From NCBI GenBank assembly GCA_022113835.1, contig JAILWY010000026.1, positions 11,683,001-11,747,000 of the forward strand: a stretch of DNA of 64,000 nucleotides, read 5' to 3'. Shown here piece by piece: positions 12,201 through 25,797 of the stretch. Source of the DNA: Atopsyche davidsoni (lineage: Eukaryota; Arthropoda; Insecta; Trichoptera; Hydrobiosidae). Both the position numbers and the translations under genes were made by a program. The notes beneath the pieces were generated by a model. The model worked only from the letters and a program-made list of their open reading frames with translations. It searched no databases and was not told the origin of the DNA. Position 1 is the stretch's first letter. Every line of letters begins with the position of its first letter.

Positions 12201-13559
12201 AAAGACTCGATAATAATTTTAAAAATATAAATGTTCAATAAATTAAAAATTATTAACACATCATAATTTAACATTTTTGGAGGCACCTCTGATGTACTTC
12301 CGATTCGAAGAGCATTACTCTAAATATTTCAGATTTCCTTGAATTCGTTCTCTCGGCACGAAAAGAGCCTATCTGACTACCAAATAGTTAATTTTTCTAT
12401 ACGCCTCGATAATTACTTTTTTAATTGATCTTTGGACAAAAAAATATTTGTTTCGAATCATTTGTTATACTTGTATCGCTGTGGCAATTCTCTTCAAGTA
12501 GCGTTAGTTAAAAGATTTTTCTTATTTTGTTGGTTTGGTATAAAATTTTATTTTGATACATTTTCAATTTCATATTGAAATATCTTGTAGAACGGTTTTT
12601 GTAGTAATCGTGAACTTGCAAGTATTTATTTTAACAGGCACGTTAGTGATTTACAATTTAAAGCAGTAAAATTAAAATCTAAGTTCATGTTTTATAAAAT
12701 AATACCTGTTGTTTAAACATAGCTTCATAATTTTGAAGTAAACTTTTTACTTTATCATAAAACTAATAAACTGTTTCGGTTATTAACATAGTTTTTTTTT
12801 TAAATCCAGTGTGTTTCTGTTCAGTACTTCTGCGTTGTCAATGCTGACAGGTGTCTTATATTTTCCCCGTGGCGTATGATGAATATTATAATTGACAAGG
12901 TGTTGAATTATGCAATGCATTTCCGGGCGCGCGGCCACATTACGGGCTTTGTTTGACTGGCCGTTAATTCGTTTGATGGACACGCTCGACTCGACGGAGG
13001 CTTTATAGATCATGCAAAATTCGTGAGTTTCGCTGATAAATATTTTTTTTGCAATATAGACACAAACTATCGATCATGATATCCATCCAAAATACGCGGC
13101 ATCCATATCTGTTCTACAAAAAATAAACGATGCATTGTTAAAAAAGATATAAAAAATAAAAAATCCTAAATATAACAATACAAAACTCGTACAATATTTG
13201 TACAAAATATGAACAATAATTCAAGCTGTTTCAATTTGTTAAACTACACATTTAAAAAACAGATATTAAAAACAAAATAGTTAGAAAATTACAATATGTT
13301 TTTTATGCGAGCGCCTTCGCTTATTTTATCTCTTATCCATTTATTAAAATTACAATTACTATATTTGTGAATGCATCAATTCGTCGTTGTTTAGTTCTTA
13401 CGTGAAAATTACATTAAATACTTTTTATATTGTCATTCTTAGCGTTTCTTTTTCAGCTTTAACTATAATATTAATAAAAAACCTAAGGTTGTTGGATTCA
13501 ACAAATTATGTATCATTAATATTTACACACAATATATTATATTTCTTCCATTCCTTCCT
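9261..13559. other. Intron: alternating AT-rich DNA and moderate-GC patches
   Basis: Patches at 10100-10430, 10500-10930, 11490-11830 and 12890-13010 have mixed composition and look like non-coding conserved DNA. A hairpin-like cagctcat/atgagctg lies at 11962-11982. No exon or transposon ends were recognised. Confidence 0.4.
9751..9762 (+). promoter_or_regulatory. Consensus 5' splice site without a recognised exon
   Basis: ccgcag|gtaagt matches the U1 consensus exactly. There is no pyrimidine tract before it, so it does not look like a ratchet point. It could be the donor of a non-coding first exon starting in the 8-9 kb CpG-rich block, or a chance match. Confidence 0.3.
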
Positions 13560-15290
13560 CTAGGTTTTTATTCGCTCGACTTAATGGTGGGCGATATTAC
13601 CTGTCTGCCATTCGAATATCCAAACGTTTACGACATCAGTTGAACTAGAAGAGATAGCAACCATCAGTTTCAGGCTAATGATCCAATACAAGAGCGCATT
13701 ATGAAATTTTCATTAGATATTTGAATAATTCCCGCTCGGCCTCTCCCCGGCGACAATGAGGGAGATTAGTGCGCGTCAAACATTATCAGCGTCCCGGCTT
13801 CTCATTAACGGCACGCTGATTAAAGTGACAGCCGGAATATGCCGCAGCGTTATTAAACGTTGCTTTCGATTCTGGAATCTGGGCGGCGAATTTGTAATCA
13901 CGCCAGCTCTGCCGCTAATCAATCCGATTCCCCGACAATAACATCACCGGCCCGGCAAGGAGTGACACTGTCGGCGCGGGGCTCGGGAATTCCACCCATC
14001 AAATTATGCGTCAATAATACAATGCGATAATTATTGCTAAATTATAAACACGCGTTGTGCGCAGTATTAACCTATTCAATGTGTGTTTCTTTTCGGTAAA
14101 ATTCATTTTAAATGTTTCAATCCATTAATCGAAGTTCTATTATGCTGAAGGGTACGCTCGTACGTTTGGCTATTACATCAAATTTCCATGACACAATCTA
14201 GACTCGGCACAGCTTCAAAACATTCACAACTGACTCTTGATCAAACAAACCGATAGCGGCGGAGTTCCAACAAAATCCGATATCGAATCGCCAGTCAGCA
14301 AATAGCAGCCAATATGAATCATTCATTGCGATCGCTCTAGCATTTTATTTAAAGTTTTCTATACACATTCACGGACCGGTTGCAGTGTTTAATACTTCAC
14401 AAACAAAACCGCGGGACGCGAGCGAACTTCGGTGAGCCCTCGCAGCCCGTGTATGCTCGTACGCTTCCCCGACCCATCACTGAATGGATAGGATGGATCA
14501 GAATGAAGATCAGCGCATGGCAACTCATAGTATATTTTATCGCTCATACGGACTGCGCCCCGCAGCTGTGGGTAAACACACAATGTAGCTTTTGCTCTCC
14601 CAATCGCTCATGAGCGATTACGTAGATGTCAACTGCACTGCTTTGTGTAATGTATTACAATATTATTTATTATACCCTCGAATTTTATACTACGCAATAT
14701 ATAAATTTATTTCATTTTTATCAGAAAGCGGAAAACACAAATTTATTTTTTTCTTTCACTGTCGCTTAGTGATAGATTGAAATGGGTATTTTCAAACGCT
14801 CGCCCACTACCTTGCAGTTTCGTGGAAAACACAAAGTGAAAACGGCCGATAAAAACTATCCATAAAACACACATCGACGTAAACAACCTAAATTCCCGGA
14901 GCATCAAAGGGCTCCCAGGAACAGTCCGTATATTATATTTACGGTCACCACGACGGCCGTTTGTAAAGCCGACATGTTTATAAAGTGAATGTTACACCCC
15001 GGGACCGTTCTCTTTTCGAGGCATTTTTCATCGATACGCATCTCGCCGTTTATCGGTCTGATTTGTTGCTACGTAACAATGGCTCTGTGTTTCAATAAAG
15101 CTTGTCAGTTTCGGAGAACATTCGGCTGAATAGCGACATTCCCCGCTTTCAGCCGCGCCGCGCTCCGCTCGCAGACATTGCATTGTTATGCCGAGTTATG
15201 CAAACAATTATTACCATACATACCGCGAAGAGTACTCCGCGGGACGCCGGGCGATAGACCCTTGTTAAGATTAAGCATCAATAAATAATC
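13560..15290. other. Intron stretch with large GC islands
   Basis: 13750-13990 has cattaacg, gctgattaaag, tgacag (13827) and ctaatcaatccg, a density of homeodomain-type words typical of developmental enhancers. 14380-14620 and 14800-15250 are similar CpG-rich blocks. No coding sequence was recognised. Confidence 0.4.
14602..14619. repeat. 18-bp perfect palindrome
   Basis: AATCGCTCATGAGCGATT is identical to its reverse complement. It lies at the right edge of a GC-rich island (14380-14640). It could be a dimer binding site. Confidence 0.9.
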
Positions 15291-18200
15291 TACACACAGC
15301 AATCGCAATTAAAACATTTCGGAGGAACTTCAAGGTGAATAAATTAGTCTGAAGGCGTATCACTGAGATAATAGGCTTTTAATGTATGCTCGCTAGCAAA
15401 TATTAAACCCTAATGTCTTGGACAGGTAGTGCTTCCTAAGTTTCCTTCTTGGCGCATTTCTAACTTGAGATCTTTCAAACTTATGAATTTCAAATTTGAG
15501 TTCAAGCTCCCTCTAAAGGATTACATACTATTAAACTGTTTTCTTTTTTTTTTTTTAATAAAACAAATAAATAATAAAATAAAACACTTTTAACAGATTA
15601 TTAAATATTTAATTATTATGTATTTGAAAATACTTGCATAATTTTCAAACTTTTAAATGTTTATTTTCACAATAATCGAACTTCAAGTCACACTACAAAA
15701 ATATAAATATTTTTCATTTCACAGATTTCGAAAGCATCAACAGGATATTTTGTCGGTGAAGCTCGTTACTTTAAACTTGGGCTGTAAAACGCGCCTTCTA
15801 CTTAACGCTATTTAATATTTAAAGCTCAAATCGTTTAAAACAAAAGTTGTTAATATATTCTCACACCGCGGCTCAAAGTAGACAAATTAAACCGATCACT
15901 CCAGGCGCGGCAGCGACTCTGCGATAATAAACTTGTGCCCAGGACCTATTTTCATATTTTGAAGTTTAATGATATCGTCGAACAGCCCCTGTCAGGGTAT
16001 GACGTGCGCCACTCCGCAAGATCGCTACGGCGTAGGTGGCGATAAATATTTTAGTACTGGGCTCTACGGAGCTCCGCTGGGCATATCACTGAGGGAGAGT
16101 AGAATGCCTGAGATCGTTTAATGTGGCAGGAAACCGGCCTGAATTTCTAGGATTCGAACAACCCCTATTGTTAATTAAATACTACTATTCGAAACGATTC
16201 CTCTCGTCTGTCTAATTCTAATTCACTAGTCTGCGGATCATCTTATTCCGCATCATTTTTGAAAAATTCAAGTATGAAATAAACACACGTATATTTAAAA
16301 ATAATTGAAAAAGTAAAAGTTTTCGTTTTTAAAAAGATAAACCCTTCGTCATCCTTAAAAGTTATCAGTCTGAACATAAAATGCAACAAACAATTCCTTC
16401 GTTCTTTTTAATGAAGATCACAAAAGTCCTTTGTATTTTATTACAAAACTTTTCTTCAGCTAACGCCGAAAGTCTTTCTTTAAAATTTAATAAAAATTAT
16501 TAATGGCAGAAACTCGGCCATTAAAAAGTGTAACATTCACATGAGACTTTCTTTTAATACTGATACCAAAGTTTTATCAAAATATTCGTATTTTAAAACA
16601 AAATTATACATTTGAGCTCTGAAATAATTTATTCGGTTCATTCACGAGATAATATATCCTCATCCTAAGCGATTCAAATATCCTTTATTATATCTTTTAA
16701 ATCGCGACCTATGTAAAAAAAAACCTTTCGTAGTACTACGCATTCATTTCTTCTTTATACTCTGGTTTCATATAGCGCGCGAGCAGCTCCATCCCTCTCC
16801 GACGCACGACCCCCTCCCGGCCTGACGGAGACAGCAATATCGCGCGCTTGTCTTTCGGTTCACTGGGCTTTCTTTCAATTTCAGATAGGTCTGGCGTCCG
16901 TGAGTCCGCGCCTGTGTGGGTGGGAACACCTTCATTTTCAAGCTCTGTGTGCTTTGGGCCGACGTTACGTGTTTTTCTTTGGAAAATTTAGTGCAAGGGG
17001 AGATATACGGCAAGAAGATAGTTTATTTCTATCTCTGAAATAACGTATAAATAAATCATGATAAGACCCTAGCAGTATTCGAAGAAATCGGGGAAATATT
17101 GTAGGTGTCCAGCCAGATGAATTTATAATACTGTTTTTCCTGTGCTTCGATATTATAATGTTTAGCTTTATAGAATAAATATTTCATATTTTTTTTAATC
17201 CGTAAAATAGCTTCATTTAAAATTAATAAATAAATTTACATTCCTCAAAATTCTTTAAACAGTGAATTCCTTTTTTTTAATAATTTCTTTTTTGCTACAC
17301 ATTATATAGTATTATGTACAAAATGTTTTTTTTTTTATATACTAAACAAAAAAGTATATTCTTTTATACCGGTTCATTTTTTAAAATAAAAAATCAATCA
17401 ATGTCTATCTTATCACCTTCAACACTATTTTTTGAGACTTAAACGCAATATTATTATAGAATTAAAGTGTTTTTCAAAATATAACGTATTTATAAATCGA
17501 TAGTAAGCATTAATAATATACACTTTAGGTAACTATAAATAATCAATTCTAATAGCTTTAATAATTTATAACCAATTGCTAAACAACCTCTATGTGGTCC
17601 TTTGATAATCAGTATCTATACGATCTTTATGCATCAACATTACCAAACTAAACGTTACCAAACTTTGGTCGGGTCTTTGCAACGTAGTTTAAAATTTTCA
17701 CACTAATTTCAAAGTGCCTGTGTCAAAGGCTCCATGAGAAACCGCTGGTCTCCAGCGAATATTTCCTCTCATGCGAATATGTGTTTCTAGGTAAAACGTC
17801 AACAAAATTAACACCCCTGTGATGGTGACGTGGGGAATTTCGTTTCCTTATATTCACAAAAATTCATTCGAGAGAAGTAATATTTTTTTAAGATAAAATG
17901 CCAACTCGGTAATGTGCCCTAAGTAATTGGCTCGCCTGGTTAAATAGCTCGCTGTTTAACCGATCCGACGCCATCGCGGACGGAGACCTCTGCAAACTAA
18001 TTTAGCTGCGGACACATTCTAGGATCAACTTTTATAAATACGTCAGTGTTGATAGCGCCTCTGCCTCCACCCCCTCCTCGGCGCCGCCCCTGCGGTGTCT
18101 CCCAGGGAAACACGTTTTAATTTATAAATATCAATTTTAATTATCTAAATGCTAACCCGTCTTCAGTGTCGGACTGCCGGGCGGCCAGAAACTTTGGTCT

Positions 18201-18990
18201 TATGCTGTATTAATTACTAAATCTGCCTCGGAAATATTTACTTGCCTCTTGTTTTTGGACAGTAAATGTTTCGTAACAATTCCGCCTGAAATTCATTCAT
18301 TTTAAATACAATAACGGCCATTTAGATTGAAAGCATTTTTTATATTAAGCACTTTTATTGTTCAGCTTCGCAGAAAACTTCCAAGTATTTGTTAGAACAA
18401 ATTATTTGTATATTTAATTAAAATTTATGTATAAAATTTAACGTACTGTGAGCTGCTCAAGAAAAATCGAATATCACTGCCTCTTCCATACGTAAGGATA
18501 TTTTAGAATAACCGCGATTACGCATTACATAATATGCATCGTCATGCAGTTTAGGCATGATTACGGGCATTTTCTAGATGTTGGAGAAATCAATTCGGCC
18601 AGGTAAACTCTTCGAACGACGGGTCGCTTCAGGGAAACTAATTCACGTAAAACGATCGCTGTCGCGTCTCGTGCCTTAGCCATATCATCCTTTAACGTTC
18701 ATAACAAAATGGCTTCCTCGAAGTGATGTGTTGTTTTGATTGCGACAGTGTCTTTCCGAAGTCATTAGGTCTCCGGCCGGAGGTGGCGTGACTCGACGTC
18801 GTTTGTTCGCAGGCAGGTTGGAATATGAACATGCCGGGCTCACGAAGAGAGATCGCCTTGAGTTACTGCCGACTGCCCGAATTGGACGTTTTCGTATCTC
18901 GCGTACTCGCCGTGAGACGGAATGTCGCTTATTGCGCTCACAGTATTATGTAAATGTATCATGCTTCCTCAAACGGCAATATCGCTAGCC
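15291..18990. other. Intron: AT-rich with islands
   Basis: 15880-16150 carries gatcgctacggcgtaggtgg and gggctctacggagc, echoing the CTACG cluster. 16770-16980 and 18000-18200 are further GC patches. 17020-17700 is AT desert. 18590-18990 is CpG-rich; its 82-codon frame is unrecognised. Confidence 0.4.
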
Positions 18991-19329
18991 CTCCGGCGCA
19001 ACCCGGCCAAAGAAAACTCCAAATAAGAAAGAGATTTCACTAACGCAAATATCATATGAACGTTTTAAATTTTGACGTTATATTGTACCTAAAATGCTTG
19101 TAAGAATCCTTAACGTCTAGATATTGCTAAACTTTAGAATATTTGAAATATGCCCGGATATACACTATCCGCTCTCGAGTACAAATTTCTGTGCGCTCGA
19201 TGTGAATCCGAACAATACGTCGCTCGCGTTACGCCGCAAGATCTAAACTGAAGTTCATATCGGCTTTAATACCTTCGTTCCAGTTTAATAGTTTTCCCCT
19301 ACGATGTTAATTTCTATTGATAAACCCCC

Positions 19330-19460
19330 TCGCCGCTATACACCGGACGTCAGTCAAGCCCAGCATCCCACAATGGCGGCCCCGCTCACGTAACGGCAAA
19401 CGTGCGGCGCATTGTGCAGCTCGCGAGGAGCCAGGAAGTCCAGTTGTGACGTAATTTGCG
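19330..19460. promoter_or_regulatory. GC island with CRE-like and GCCAT-type sites
   Basis: ggacgtcagtc, caatggcggcc (complement contains GCCATTG) and TGACGTAA (19447-19454) lie within 120 bp of CpG-rich DNA. It is a candidate regulatory element. Confidence 0.3.
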
Positions 19461-22400
19461 TTTTGATATGCATTTAACAGCGCCGGAGAGATGATAAATG
19501 GTTAAATGTGTTTAAGCGCCCAGCCCGCCGTCCATTGTTGCCGACACAATCCCGCCACTGGACAGAACACTTATGCACTTGCCTCATACTCTATAGACGT
19601 AATTATACAGGCGCTCCTCAAGTGAGAGACCGGCGGGAGGGCGCGGAGCGGCGAGGGTGCGAGGGCCCCACACCCCTGCGGTTCGTCATTTCATTCTTCT
19701 AAACCGTATTTGAACAATATCAAATTAAAGTTCAGCTATTATTGAATTGTCAAAATCAATAATTCATTATACTCCAACATCGGCTTCCAAAATAGAATAA
19801 ATTATAAATATGTTAATTTTACTTTAGCAGTGCAATTTTTATTAACAGGATAAATTTCTCTGCTCACTCGGTACATGGAGTTTTCGAGGATTTTATTTAC
19901 ACGGAGGGAGATAATGCAATGTTTCCGCTGGCGTTTCGATTAATTCTTAACCTACGCCTCGCCTTCCCAGCGCGGAACTTTCAGTTTTCATTTTAGCACA
20001 AATACAATAATTCCTGTCTTTGTAATCTCAAAGGACCCACTCTTCTTTGATCGGTTCTCATATAATTGCGGTGACGGTATCGCACTCGTAATTAATGTTT
20101 TTTGTAACAATACAATGAGGAATGCTGTTTGTTGTGATGACAATGGGAATTTCGTTTAAGAATTCACAAAGGGATCTGAATATAAAGCTAAAAACTTTAT
20201 TTAACATAATTATTTATCACACTCAACCGATTGATGAAAGTAAATAACCGCATTTTTCATGGAAATATTTTAACACTTCTTCAGCCGTTGCGATTGTATT
20301 TTTCGAGCCTAATTTTTATGACAATTGTAATTTTATTTCGGATTCTACTTTAACTGGGATTCCAGATAACACATTTCGTTTAAATCTGACAGTCCAATAA
20401 GACCGCCGGGTGACCCTTTCGAAATCCAGTGGAAACAATTTGACCTTTGGCGTAACGACGCCGAGCTGATCGCTGAATCTCAATAAAACAGTAATCCACC
20501 CCGACTCGCGCGGGAATATGACAAGTCGCTGCCGACAGACCTGCGAAAACAAATCGCGAGCCTTGAGAGCCCGGCTATACATAATTACCCCTGCCCCACT
20601 CGAATCTAATACCCCTAAATTTATCACGTACCTACTAAGTAAGGGACGACCCTTAGGTATTAAAAACTCCCCCGCGCCCGACGACCTCCTCGGCTTCCTA
20701 ATCTCCTACCCCACGCCGCCTGCATGCTAACAACTTGTCCGTTTTGTCCGCACAAATCGTTTTCTGTGTATTTTACAACACCTTTTTTAATTCTCTCCGA
20801 GGCAAATTGGGCCATTTAGTGTTTTTCTTTCCTTTTTTAGCAGTGCGATGTCTTGTTTGAGAGGCCGCGGCTTGTTTATTTTTTGCTTTGCTTTCTTGGT
20901 GCAGTTTGTGCGGAGCTTTGACGTTTTACTCAGGAAACGTTTACATTTTCCGACTCAGACGGATTAAAAATATAATTAGATTATAAATCAAACCTCTCCT
21001 CCCCGCCCGTGTTCCCTGCGGGGCGGCTATCGGGGCAGAAACATGTTTCACTCGTTACGAAGTCGGGCGATCGGCCGGTATTTATTTTGGAGGGGGTCGA
21101 GCAATCTCCGACGGATCTGCCTCGATTTCCCGCACCGAACCCCAGTAACTTTAAACAGGTTTTTGTAGTTTGCTTCCTTAAGTCGGGGTTCATTAACTGG
21201 GGTAATATTTCATATCAATCCCGCTCAGTCTCGTTCGCGATAACTATCAACTCCCGCACAAACATTTCAAAGTCAGCTAATGACTCGTGTAATCCCATAT
21301 AAATTCATATCGCGCAGTATAACTTCTCGCTAATGGTGCGTGTTTCCCGAATTATACAAGTAAATGAAAACTCATTTTACGTACGTACCCCGTACAAGTG
21401 GAGTATTAAACGGCCGACCCGGGCCATGATCCGGGATTACCCGCAACTAGCCTAGTAAACTTCCTTTCCGCCTAATCCACCCATACCATCCCCTGTAATC
21501 TCTTCTGTAATAGACTACTCTGTTAATTCCCTTGTTTAACGTCTTACGATCTTACGATTTCCCAAAGTTTTTGTCGCTTCTGCGGTCGGAGTGGCGAGAA
21601 CTTTAAACTTTAAAATCGGAGGTCACACCCGAGAGTATAGCACGATCCATCAATGTCTATTTAATATGTGTCCCTGTAGGTAAACACCGCAGATACTCCC
21701 CATACCGCGCTGCAAACTTTATAATGCAAAAAATAGATAGGATAACAGAGATTAAAACTGATGCGATCGTCTGGAGGAATACCCCGACCGTTTATTTTTA
21801 CTAGTTTTAATTAATTAGTGCGATCGATCTGGATAGTAACTCTTCCGGAACAATTACGGTGGTAGATGGACTCGAACGGCAAGGGATTGACTTTCATCTG
21901 ATTTTTCGTTTTCCAATGTGGAGGTAGGAGCAATTCTCCGGTGGAGGTCTACGAGTCGAACCAGCGGTGCCTCTGACGGATGTGCGATTAATTTTCTTTT
22001 CTGTTCAGTCATGAGCTCTGTGAGCCGTTGAAGAGATCTCAGTAAGCCTGCCTTAATTTTGATTTATTTATCGGCCGTCTGGTTTTTACTCTATCAAGTT
22101 TATCGTCGAATCAAACTTTTAGTTTGAATTTTAACTTTTAGCTTTTTCACGTATTTAACAAAATTAATGAAATGTCTGTGTGATGCTACTATGAATGATG
22201 ATTTCATTTACTTTTATGGCAGATAAATTATACCCCTTTTACAAAGAAAAATATTTGATATTGGTAATTTCCATCGCAGAAATAAAATAACTCTGTCGCT
22301 ATGATTCCAAATATTTTTTTTTTTAGTGAATTGTCAAAAACTGATTGCGGTTATTTTATGTTATAGGAAAAAAAAGAATTTTAAATATATCTAATACTTT

Positions 22401-23299
22401 GATAATGTTTTCTTTCTCTTGGCAACCTTACTTGTTGGACGGTTGAGATGTGCTAAATAATGAAAAATCCCTGAACGCTTGCCCTTTATAAAATATCGCC
22501 ACAGTGAAATTGACAGAAATAATCCCGGGCCAGGGGTGACAACAGGCGGCGAGGGCGGCCGCACTTTATGCTTTTAAATCAATTCGGTCGGCTGGAAAAA
22601 TACGCGAGCCATTTTCGTTATTTATCCAGCGACTTAAGACTGTGTATTCACTAAATAAATTTGAACGTGCCTCTTACGGTATTGTCATACATTAAATATT
22701 CACCCAAAATCAATAGCCTCGCCGCTCGCCGCCTTTCCGCTCGCAGGACCGAGGGCGGCGAGCGGGGCGCTTCCCGGGGCGGGGCGGCAACAGCCCACTT
22801 AAACACAGTTTAAACTTTACTTTCCAGATATTAGAAAGAGAGAACTTCATAATGTTTTAAAATCTCACAGCTCGCGCAAAAGCTCTAGCTTAAGTTGCGA
22901 CGGCGCCCACCCATATTTTTGGCTACGTTCACTTACCCACAGTATGTACTTAATAAAAGTATAGGATAAAACTTTCACCTCTTTCTACTGTTCAATAAAA
23001 ACATTATTTTGCAGTCAAACGAAAACCTCCCCGCGAGGGCTACACTTGTAACGCAGTTTAATTATCACGGGGTCGAATTGTTTTACTGTCACTAAAACAA
23101 AATTCCAGTCATTTCGAATGATGTATAACGTAATAAAAGCTCACTCGTATGATCGAAGTATTCATATGCGCTCGCGTAACGCGCAAAAGGGGTCATCTCA
23201 ATTAAAATCAGCCGCACTCGCAAATCGCGCGGCCCATCAACGCCAAAAATTCAAATGCCTCAATAACAAACGCGAAAAATTCCAACTCAAAACGAACCA
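19460..23299. other. Intron: long mixed-GC zone
   Basis: Islands at 19500-19690, 20330-20720, 20980-21300, 21340-21480 and 22480-22790 alternate with short AT-rich gaps. Frames of 60-103 codons in either direction share no recognisable motif. The zone is unusually dense in non-AT-rich sequence for an intron. Confidence 0.4.
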
Positions 23300-23640
23300 T
23301 CACGGCAGCGAGGGGCCGGAGAGGGAGGGAGGAGAAGAGGAGAAGAGGAGGCGACGAGGCGAGGAGGGGAGGCGCGCGTCACCGTCCGTCATTCGTACGC
23401 GCTAAGCTCCAATTTTAATTTAACGCGCCATGTGCATTAGTCGCTCTCCAGAGTGGCAACACTTGAGCGCTCCGGCCGGATGTTCCTGGCTGGGCGCAAA
23501 TATTCGCCGGCAGCCGCGGGGAGCGCGTGTCAGAGTGCGGTGCGATTTGTTCCAACAAGTGCTGGACGGAGCGCAGGTGAGGAGCCTTTCGAGAGTTTCG
23601 ATTGCGAAACGATCAAGGGACCCCGTTTGAGGTCCTGAGG
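23300..23640 (+). promoter_or_regulatory. GC-rich block ending in a strong donor, possible non-coding first exon
   Basis: A purine-rich tract (gaggagaagaggagg-like, 23315-23375) leads into a CpG-rich segment with tcagag at 23530. It reaches gcgcag|gtgagg at 23576|23577, a near-consensus 5' splice site. Short frames here resemble nothing known. It may be an alternative 5' exon or chance. Confidence 0.28.
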
Positions 23641-25738
23641 TTAGGGTCCTGTGCGCCGGGGTCTGAGTGCGCGGTGTGCGTTGTCGTGTGACGGGATAAT
23701 TCGCTCAATCGTATCATTAGCCGTTCGGGTCGATTTAAATAATATAGATAGCGCGATCGGAGAAATACTTTCATCGCGAAATCCGAACAAAGCGAAATGG
23801 CGCTCGGAAAATTACGCGCCCAAAGTGCGCTGAATTATAGGTTTCGGGGTTCGGAGCTGAAGAAACGATTTCCAGCAGAGGTACATTGGGGGAAATATGT
23901 TTGCGTTATCGTTTGTAAAATTAAATAAAAGCCAAAATCGATCGAGTAGAGTAAAGACTCTTTCGTGCGGAACCGACCGAATAGCATACCGATAACTCCT
24001 GAAAGAAATTTCCCTTTTCGTTAATACTATATTTGTTATATTAACAATATTCTGGGATGTTATTTCCACCACGCATGCCAGCCATTATATTTCGGGCGGT
24101 TGCCATGTCGGGTCTTAGGGCTATCGAGCCGGAATTCCATTTTTACTTCGTTTAATGTTTCTGAAGCTTTTATTAAGTAAGCCAATAAGGAAATACTCAC
24201 ACAGACCGTAATGTAAAATCAATCATAAATAAGCTCATAAAATGAGACAAGACAAGCATTCGGCCTCACGTTTATTAAAGCTACTGGGGAAAACATTTTA
24301 GTAGCCATAAATAATCAGAGGAAAAACATTAGAAATTATCATCCTTATACACGAATCAATGGACGACCATAACATGGAAAAAATAGATCAGCAAACAGAT
24401 TAATATCATCCATTTTATTTCATTCAAAAGTTATTATTTTACTATGCATTAATATTTTAATACGTCATAAATATTTTTTCGTATTTACATTAAAATATAA
24501 ATAAGTGCTCTTATATATCAATAATATCAGCATTCATTTCAATGAAATTAAATTTTATTTCATAATTATTTATACTGGCATATAAAAACGTGGAAAAGTA
24601 ATACACATATTTTTTAATATTATTAAATATATATTTTTTTTAATTTAATAAATATATTTTAGCAAATCTCAACTGACTAATGGTGATGGGTGATATTTGA
24701 AACGTGCCTCCGCGCTCTGGTTAGTGAGCGGGCGGTGTATTGACGGATGGCTCACGTGTGCTCGGCGCGCCAGGTGTCACGCTCTGCACAATCAGCGCCG
24801 CCGCAGCCGCGTGAGGGGCCCGCTCCTCTCCAGCTCCTCTCCCGCTCCTCTCCAGCTTCTCTCCCGCTCCTCTCCCGCTCGCAGACGTGCGTCATCTCCG
24901 CGACCGCACCCGGCGCGGGATCCAGGATCGGGCTCCTCAGCCCCTGCGTGCGCGAGGCGCCTCCGCGCCGTACCCGCTCAGGGCTCGACCTCACCACCCT
25001 AATCATTATACAATATAATAGAATATCTCTCAAAAAAAAAAAAAAACAATACATAACACTTCAACCAAAAATTAAACTCATGGTTTTTTGATTAACGTGA
25101 TTATTTTGACAATATGATCGTTGTAGCCCTAAGAGCCCTAAGGGTAAAATCCAAAGTAAAAAATATATATATAAATTATAAATCGTAATTGTCTTTTCAA
25201 TGTATCCATCGATTATTACAAAAGTATTTAATCGTTCCAAAGGTCGAATATTCAATCCAATTTAAAAAATTGAAAATATTTTAAATGCTGCTAGTTAAGA
25301 GGTATTGCTACTATAATGAAATCGTCTAATTAATCTCCTACTAAATAAAAAACAAAAATAATTACATCACTCATCATGAAACGATCTCAGTTCTCCGGAT
25401 TATATTTAATATAAATTTTTTTACATCGATAATTTAAAAAAAAAAACATAAAAATCTTCTTAAAATCACATTCTGAATATTGGTTAATTTGAAGAATTTT
25501 GCTGTGTTGTAGGATTTTTTTTAAATTACGGTCCAATTTATTAAATATCTATTTAAGAATATTTTCAATATAATTCGACAGTGGTGACAGCGTCCTTGCT
25601 TCAGTGGCACCCAGAACCAGCGCCGAGCCACATCCCGCAGTTGTCTCATCTCTCCAGAGGCACAGTCGTGCGTCTCGCGCAGGTATTCTCTCCACCCGGC
25701 GCGCTGCTGTTTACATTTGACATAATGAATACGGCCGC
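23640..25738. other. Intron: island tail, AT desert, GC island
   Basis: 23640-24120 is mixed. 24140-24670 is AT-rich. 24690-25000 is the CpG-rich block containing the pyrimidine minisatellite and cacgtgtgctcgg. 25000-25570 is AT-rich. Confidence 0.4.
24820..24885 (+). repeat. Pyrimidine minisatellite (ctcctctccag/ccg units)
   Basis: Repeats of 11-12 bp, such as gctcctctcccgctcctctc, form a mirror-like polypyrimidine tract inside a CpG-rich block (24690-25000). Open frames across it are artefacts. Confidence 0.8.
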
Positions 25739-25797
25739 GGGGGGCCGGGGGGGGCAGGGGGGTCCAGGGGGGTCCAGGGGGGTCCAGGGGGGCCCTC
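25739..25797 (+). repeat. G-run minisatellite (ggggggtcca units)
   Basis: Three to four copies of a 10-bp unit, ggggggtcca, follow longer G runs. On the + strand this gives six or more G runs with short loops, a very strong quadruplex candidate. It lies in a GC-rich patch (25580-25900). Confidence 0.88.

Noticed and set aside
17775..17796. gtgtttctag|gtaaaa as another recursive splice site
   Set aside because: Short, interrupted pyrimidine tract and a non-consensus donor; no better than expected in AT-rich DNA.
21840..21990. tRNA-like B box (complement of gagtcgaaccagc)
   Set aside because: No matching T stem or acceptor stem could be drawn.
25582..25682. Possible 101-nt exon bounded by cgacag and cgcgcag|gtattc
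   Set aside because: Weak acceptor, non-consensus donor, and no frame resembles Musashi or any known domain.
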